From contig JAYMGJ010000247.1 in assembly GCA_037178675.1 (NCBI GenBank), positions 62,001-126,000 of the forward strand: DNA of 64,000 nt. The letters are read 5' to 3'. The DNA is from Scleroderma bovista. Lineage: Eukaryota > Basidiomycota > Agaricomycetes > Boletales > Sclerodermataceae. Each line of letters opens with the position of its first letter. Positions within the stretch are counted from its first letter, which is position 1. This document shows, one piece after another, positions 59,259 through 64,000 of the stretch. A model generated the notes under the pieces. It did not search any database and was not told the origin of the DNA. It saw only the letters and a list, made by a program, of their open reading frames with translations. The translations under genes and the position numbers were made by a program.

Positions 59259-59649
59259 CTCATCTGGGTGATCTTCTGGAGGCATCGGAGACTGACGATC
59301 AGGCGTTCGTGGTGGTTCCTGTGTTAGCTATCAGTATAAGCCAATAAATATTTGATATGGACAACCTACCTCAGTGGGGCGTTCTTCTGGATGTGCTTGG
59401 GACCGATGCTCAGGCATTCCTGGTAGTTCCTACACTGCACGTCAGTATTAGCAGGAAGGGCATCACGGAAACATACCTCGTCAGCATGATCTCCTGGAGG
59501 TGCTGGAGACCGATGATCAGGCAGCGGCGGTGGTCTCTACGCCAGATGTCAGCGTCGGTAAGAGAATATTATTGAATTAGGTCACATACCTCATCGGGCT
59601 CGTCATCCGGAGGTATCGGGGACCAACGATCAGGCGAGCATGCCCATTC
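59259..59649 (-). repeat. Array of four 60-nt phase-0 mini-exons
   Basis: On the minus strand four blocks of exactly 60 nt occur at 59649-59590, 59536-59477, 59429-59370 and 59318-59259. Each starts after an AG, usually with GAA or AGA, and ends GAG before a GTA(T/G)G donor. Block peptides are related, for example EPPRTPDRQSPMPPEDH and RPPPLPDHRSPAPPGDH. Block spacing is 113, 107 and 111 bp. The intervening 47-53 nt sequences have intron-like borders. The same block occurs fused to the helicase at 53042-52983. Confidence 0.65.
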
Positions 59650-60511
59650 CTATGTTGGTCAACAAATGAAAACGAAGACACCGCCAACGTAGTACTTTCC
59701 TCCCTACTATTGTAACTCCGCACGTCCGTAGGAATAGAGCACTTGTATTATTATATTATTATTTGTGCATGGCGATCACCTTGTTTATCACCTTGTTTAC
59801 AAGGTCACTGCGCGTGGACACTTTTTCGACATCCGCGCAATTGCCTGTAACAGCTCCGCTGTGGAAAAAGTCGTGGTCTCGAAGACTGCTGCACAAGTGT
59901 ACCAGCTATCAACAAGATGAATGCACGGTCATGATTGGCATGTCCTTGCCAGGAGGTCAGTGTTAGAGATATATGGGCATGCATGTAAATAAGGTGCCTG
60001 CCATCTCCGATGGCTTTGTTCTGGTCGGATTGCTCCTATCACAATTGCCTAAGGTTCAATTGCATCAAAGCATCATTAGGGTGTCAGAAGTATCCGATGA
60101 TCTGGTGTCGTCACGGTGATGTGTTGTCAAGCTCGGATCAGCCCCGAGCCATATACCTCTTATTTAACCTTCATTTGTTTGACTGATTGTGATTAGTATT
60201 CATGTACCTTGCCACATACCTTCGACACAGCTCTCCAAGCCCATTATTTAGTCTGTCATGTGTTGACCTGAGCACCTCAGCCTTTGTCTCCAAAGCTGAG
60301 GTGAGACCCATATCTATTATTCACTACGAGTACTACACTAACTGTCCTACTTAGCTTCATCTGATTGTACTCGTCTTTAGCCATCCGCTGTACCTCGTAA
60401 CCTCTGTTATAGGGGAGCTCAGAGTAGGTCGCTTTTGCTTTTGCAGTCGCTTTTGCTTTCACATTGGGTCATGTGCAAGCATCCTAATTCGGTATCTGAG
60501 GTTGGAGCTTT
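59650..60511. other. AT-rich interval, no gene seen
   Basis: No coding potential recognised. It separates the mini-exon array from the SINE-like pair. The sequence aagcaaaagc-type repeats at 60428-60460 are low complexity. Confidence 0.45.
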
Positions 60512-60737
60512 ACATGGTCAGTTGACCATGATGTGGCTATAGACCTTTAGCGAGATTATGTTATCTAAGGGTCCGGTCCAATGTTTGACAGAGGTTTTTC
60601 GTGAATGTACTATTGAGGCATGGCACGTGAGAGCACAGTAGAAAATTGTAAAAAAAATATTCAACAGTAAGGTTTGAACCCACAGCACAGTAGGCACAGT
60701 GTACAAAACCATTAGTCTATCTGACTGGACATCAGTA
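60512..60737 (-). mobile_element. tRNA-derived SINE-like element, left inverted copy
   Basis: On the minus strand it carries an A-box-like word and a B box (ggttcaaacct, 60680-60670), followed by a T-run (revcomp of the a-run at 60649-60657) and a tail shared with the right copy. About 230 bp matches 60953-61190 in reverse orientation with scattered differences. Confidence 0.65.
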
Positions 60738-60952
60738 GTGGTAATCAGTCTTATATGAAGCATAGTGGTTAATTGGAAATACTACTGGATTTCACTGTAA
60801 TGCAATAAACATTGTAAGATGCACACCTAATAGGCACTGAATCAAGCTGGGTGTTTGCTGGCTTGTGCTGTGAATAGATAGTAAGCATGAGATGTATATT
60901 GTCCAAATTTTCTCTAAGTCAAGAAACTACTCTTCATATAAATCTAAGGAAT

Positions 60953-61190
60953 GCTATTGATGTCTGGTCAGATGGAATAATGGTTTCATACACTGTGCCT
61001 ACTGCGCTGTGGGTTCGAACCTTGCTGTTGGATATTTTTTTTACAATTTCTACTGCACTCTCATGTGCCATGCCTCAATAGTACATTCACGAAAAACCTC
61101 TGTCAAATGTTGGACCAGACCCTTAGATAACATAATCTTGCTAAAGGTCTATAGCCACGTCACAGTCAACTGACCATGTAGTTGGAGCGC
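60953..61190 (+). mobile_element. tRNA-derived SINE-like element, right inverted copy
   Basis: Plus-strand copy of the element at 60512-60737. An A-box-like tggtcagatgg lies at 60965-60975. The B box ggttcgaacct (61012-61022) is canonical for RNA polymerase III, and an eight-T run follows. The 3' part ending gtcaactgaccatg matches the left copy. Confidence 0.7.
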
Positions 61191-61331
61191 AAAATGTGCA
61201 GCACAAAAACTTTCATAGTCCATGACTACTGAAGGTTGCTATATAGCTCTCTACAGAATATACCAAGTTAAAATACATAAAGATTGAGATAGACATGGCA
61301 TTGGTGAAGAGATATAATGAAGTCAAAAAAA

Positions 61332-61421
61332 GTGGGCAAGAGGGGACTTGAACCCTCACCCCAGGCAAAAACATTAGTGTAAAGGGAGTAATCTCCCTTT
61401 ACTGTTGACCACTAGGAGGTC
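61332..61421 (-). repeat. tRNA-like sequence, not a functional tRNA
   Basis: On the minus strand an A box tagtggtcaac (61414-61404) and a B box ggttcaagtcc (61354-61344) are canonical and a T-run follows. The acceptor arms do not pair, and the anticodon region is replaced by an 8-bp perfect hairpin aaagggag/ctcccttt (61381-61400) with a 4-nt loop. A SINE head or tRNA pseudogene is the best reading. Confidence 0.6.
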
Positions 61422-61438
61422 TATCTTAGTATAGTAGC

Positions 61439-61462
61439 GCTTCTGCTTATATAAGCAGAAGC
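61439..61462. repeat. Perfect 24-nt palindrome
   Basis: gcttctgcttat followed by its exact reverse complement. It is next to the tRNA-like element and may be the remains of two joined element ends. Confidence 0.6.
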
Positions 61463-62063
61463 ACCCATATATATAGCGCTGGCGCTCATTACATAAGCAG
61501 ATTATCTTCTAACTACTCTACTACTGTACCATCACCTACCCTCAATATAACACAGGTTGTGTTCATTCAGGGTGTAACTATCAGTCATCAGAGCCAGCAA
61601 CAACTTACATTTTTTGAACAACCTGGACATGAGTGTCATAAGTACTAGCGCGACAATGCGCAGGATGACCTTGAGGAGTGCCACAAGGTCTAGTGAGCCC
61701 GAAAGGGCTTGTGAAAATTTTTCCCATGGCAACTGAGTGCCCAACACTGCTGATGGTGGTACGAGTCAAGTTTGCCTAGAGGAAGTAAACAGAGCCCTTG
61801 CTCGTGAGGAGACCAGTGGTCTCGATGACATATATGAGACACCTGAGCTGAGGTCGATGACCTCAAGGAACACTATGAGGATGGATAGCCCTCTGACCAG
61901 TCTGCCAGCAAGCACCCCAATGATGGGGATTAGTTGACCAGTGAGTACACCAGTGATAGGAGAGTGGGAGACTCGACTCCACGAGCTCTGTATAGAAAGG
62001 TGGTGGTCTGCACAGGGAAGGTCTAGCCTAAGGAAGGGAAAAGGAGGAGACCTGTAGGGTAAC

Positions 62064-62183
62064 CTCAGTATGCTGGCAAGCTACTTTATATTAGTATGTA
62101 CCTGTAGTGTAACTACAAGGTATCAGTAAGTGTATGTGGTGGTTAGTAGATGGTACTCACCCTCAGTATGCTGGCAAGCTACT
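62064..62183. repeat. Direct repeat pair in LTR-like or leader sequence
   Basis: The 22-mer beginning ctcagtatgctggcaag occurs at 62064-62085 and 62162-62183, 98 bp apart. It lies upstream of the Gag remnant and may belong to its leader or LTR. LTR ends were not identified. Confidence 0.45.
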
Positions 62184-62329
62184 GAGGGAACTATGGTACT
62201 AGGAACTCTACTCTAGTGCAATGCAAGCTTATGTAAGTAGGTAAATATACCACAACAGTCTGTTTATCTCCAACACTCTGTCGTGCCTTCTTCTTTGCCT
62301 CCCCATTCTCCCAAGGACCATACCCTCCA

Positions 62330-64000
62330 TGTTATAGTGAGGTGCAGGAGTCCATGCGAGAATTAATGGGGATGCTCGCCAAGGACTGGTGAAACACACC
62401 CCACGAGGAAAGGGACTACAATCACGGGTTGGTCCCAGGAGGAGACCAGGCAGCTATGTTCGACAGCCTCTGAATAGCTCTCCTAACAGATCCTCGAAAT
62501 GAGAACACATCGTGCAGGGATGTATTCTCGGATAACCCGACACCGAGATTCACTGTCAAGAGCGAAATCAACAATGAAGAGGAGCAAGACCACTTCTCCG
62601 TCTTCAACATTCCCACTCATGGGACGAGTGGGCGACGAGTGACATTGAACACTCCGCAGGCAGAGAATGATGGGGCATCAAGAGACACCTGATCGTGAGA
62701 CATCCCACCCCACTTGGCTCGGCATGAAAGTTGTGAAGAAGTGAGGGAAGTCCCTTGATACGAGCAAGGCCTGTTTGCCCAAAGGTACCAGAACCTTCTG
62801 CCTCCGCCACCCCCAGGAGGAGGAGGAGGAGGAACCAACTCCTCAGACGATGACAGTGACAATGACAGAAGGCATCGTCGCGAGCGCAGAGAAGTGCGCT
62901 TGGCGTGAACTCCAAATTGCTCTGGGCAATATAATCAGCTGAGCTATACAGCTCAGAATCGAGGATTGACCCCTGGAATGAGTGGCTATACAGACACTCT
63001 GCTTGACCGATACAGACAGCATGTATACGAAGCTGTTGGCCAACCCGGCAATCCAGTGGGTCCAGAAGTGAACAGTGGGTCCAGAAGTGAACCCAGCCCA
63101 AGGCATACAAGGGCCAGGACAGCATCAACATATTCAACGAATGGGTGAACCAGGTTTACGCTGGTTCAGGATTTATAAAGTGACAGGCCCCACCCACGAT
63201 GGAGACAGGGTCACATACACAGGTGCCTGTCTGGAAGACTTAGCAGGCCAATGGTTTGACCAGGAAGTTGAAGGCCCAGATCACATGATCCATTACTGGA
63301 CTTTCAAGGACCTCATCTATGCACTCTTCGTGCGATTCATTCACGAAGCCTCCGCACAGAATGCGGCTGAAAAGTACAATAAGACAAGGTACTCCTCCGA
63401 GCAAGGGGCCCTCACATTCTACAACGACATGAGACGTCATGCGGCCAGGATGGTCCAGCCGCTGGATGATTATTCCATGAGGAGGAAGTTCATCAACGGA
63501 CTCCCATTGTCGTTGGCAGAAGGAGTTGTGAAGGCATGCAGAATATCTGCAGAACACTCAGCCATGGATCAAATCCTGGTCGAGGTTCAGAAGATGGAGA
63601 GCACACTGAAGATGATCAGCAATCACTCTCGAACTCAAGCAGTGAAGAGTTCATTTAGAGGGGCCAGCACAGGTGTTCCTGTGAAGGAGAAGTTGAGTTC
63701 TGAGAACTCTGGCAACAGGCACAAATATTTCTGCAGAGGAAATGTGCTGTATAAGAAAGCGCTGTCCAATGCGAGACAGCAGCGAACAGATGGCCAGTGG
63801 CCTGGAATGAGGGATGCCGGTCGAGGCACCTACAATAGAGGAGGTGGAGCCTCAGGGAAAGTGAGAGGGACACTCTTGCGGAAGGATGCAGGATGTTTCA
63901 ACTGCAGCGAAGTGGGACACTTCGCAGACCGCTGCCCCAAACCAAAGAAACAAAATAAGGCCCAATTATTTGCAGCGGACGTGCAGGAGCCTGACACCGC
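62330..64000 (+). mobile_element. Ty3/gypsy-type retrotransposon Gag, damaged and cut by window edge
   Basis: An N-terminal helical piece VQESMRELMGMLAKDW (62342-62389) ends in TGA. From 63141 a frame stays open for 286 codons to the window end. It has a Retrotrans_gag-like core with CLEDLAGQWFDQEVEG, then FKDLIYALFVRFIHEA and FYNDMRRHAARMVQPL, and a CCHC zinc knuckle (C-x2-C-x4-H-x4-C, 63894-63935). Upstream, a 19-bp tandem duplication (63054-63072 and 63073-63091) and a frame break near 63150 disrupt the reading frame. Protease and reverse transcriptase would lie beyond the window. It is a retrotransposon, not a cellular gene. Confidence 0.8.

Noticed and set aside
61332..61421. Functional tRNA gene
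   Set aside because: A and B boxes are present but the acceptor stem does not pair and the anticodon arm is an 8-bp hairpin with a tetraloop.

Overview
This window is nuclear DNA of a mushroom-forming basidiomycete (most likely Agaricomycetes). The evidence is dense intron-rich genes with 45-60 nt introns, compact divergent promoters, and a homeodomain (HD) mating-type locus next to a mitochondrial intermediate peptidase gene, a linkage typical of that class. All calls were made by reading the sequence. No alignment or database search was run.

Layout. 0-31.9 kb is ordinary gene space: a ketopantoate-reductase-like protein, an aldo/keto reductase, a PB1-domain protein with a UBA-like C terminus, an F-box protein, an orphan homeodomain factor, the ribosome-biogenesis WD40 protein UTP17/NAN1, a GNL1-type permuted GTPase, an unknown disordered protein, ESCRT factor VTA1, ubiquitin-like HUB1, chromatin subunit RSC9, an ARMH3-like protein, and the glycine cleavage P-protein. 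32-43 kb carries a PPR protein, SEC61 gamma, COG1, a TMEM115-like membrane protein, a FAM32A-like protein and a WHIM/DDT-like chromatin protein. 43.6-50.2 kb is the mating-type block: MIP, then HD1 (minus) and HD2 (plus), which are divergently transcribed from a 173-bp shared promoter.

Immediately beyond HD2 the character changes. From about 50.3 kb to the end the window is transposon-rich. It holds a decayed Helitron (OB-fold gene plus Rep-helicase with two premature TGA codons and a frame break), a set of 54-60 nt phase-0 mini-exons in both orientations, a helicase frame that runs straight into one of these mini-exons, two exact 30-bp repeats 7.4 kb apart, an inverted pair of tRNA-derived SINE-like elements, another tRNA-like element, and a partial, damaged Ty3/gypsy-type Gag running off the right edge.

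The HD1/HD2 heterodimer is the master regulator of sexual compatibility and dikaryon development in this class of fungi. Its neighbours are housekeeping genes for mitochondria, secretion, splicing and chromatin. The most novel-looking feature is the mini-exon set and its fusion to the Helitron helicase, which suggests exon capture or insertion by a Helitron right beside the mating-type locus.
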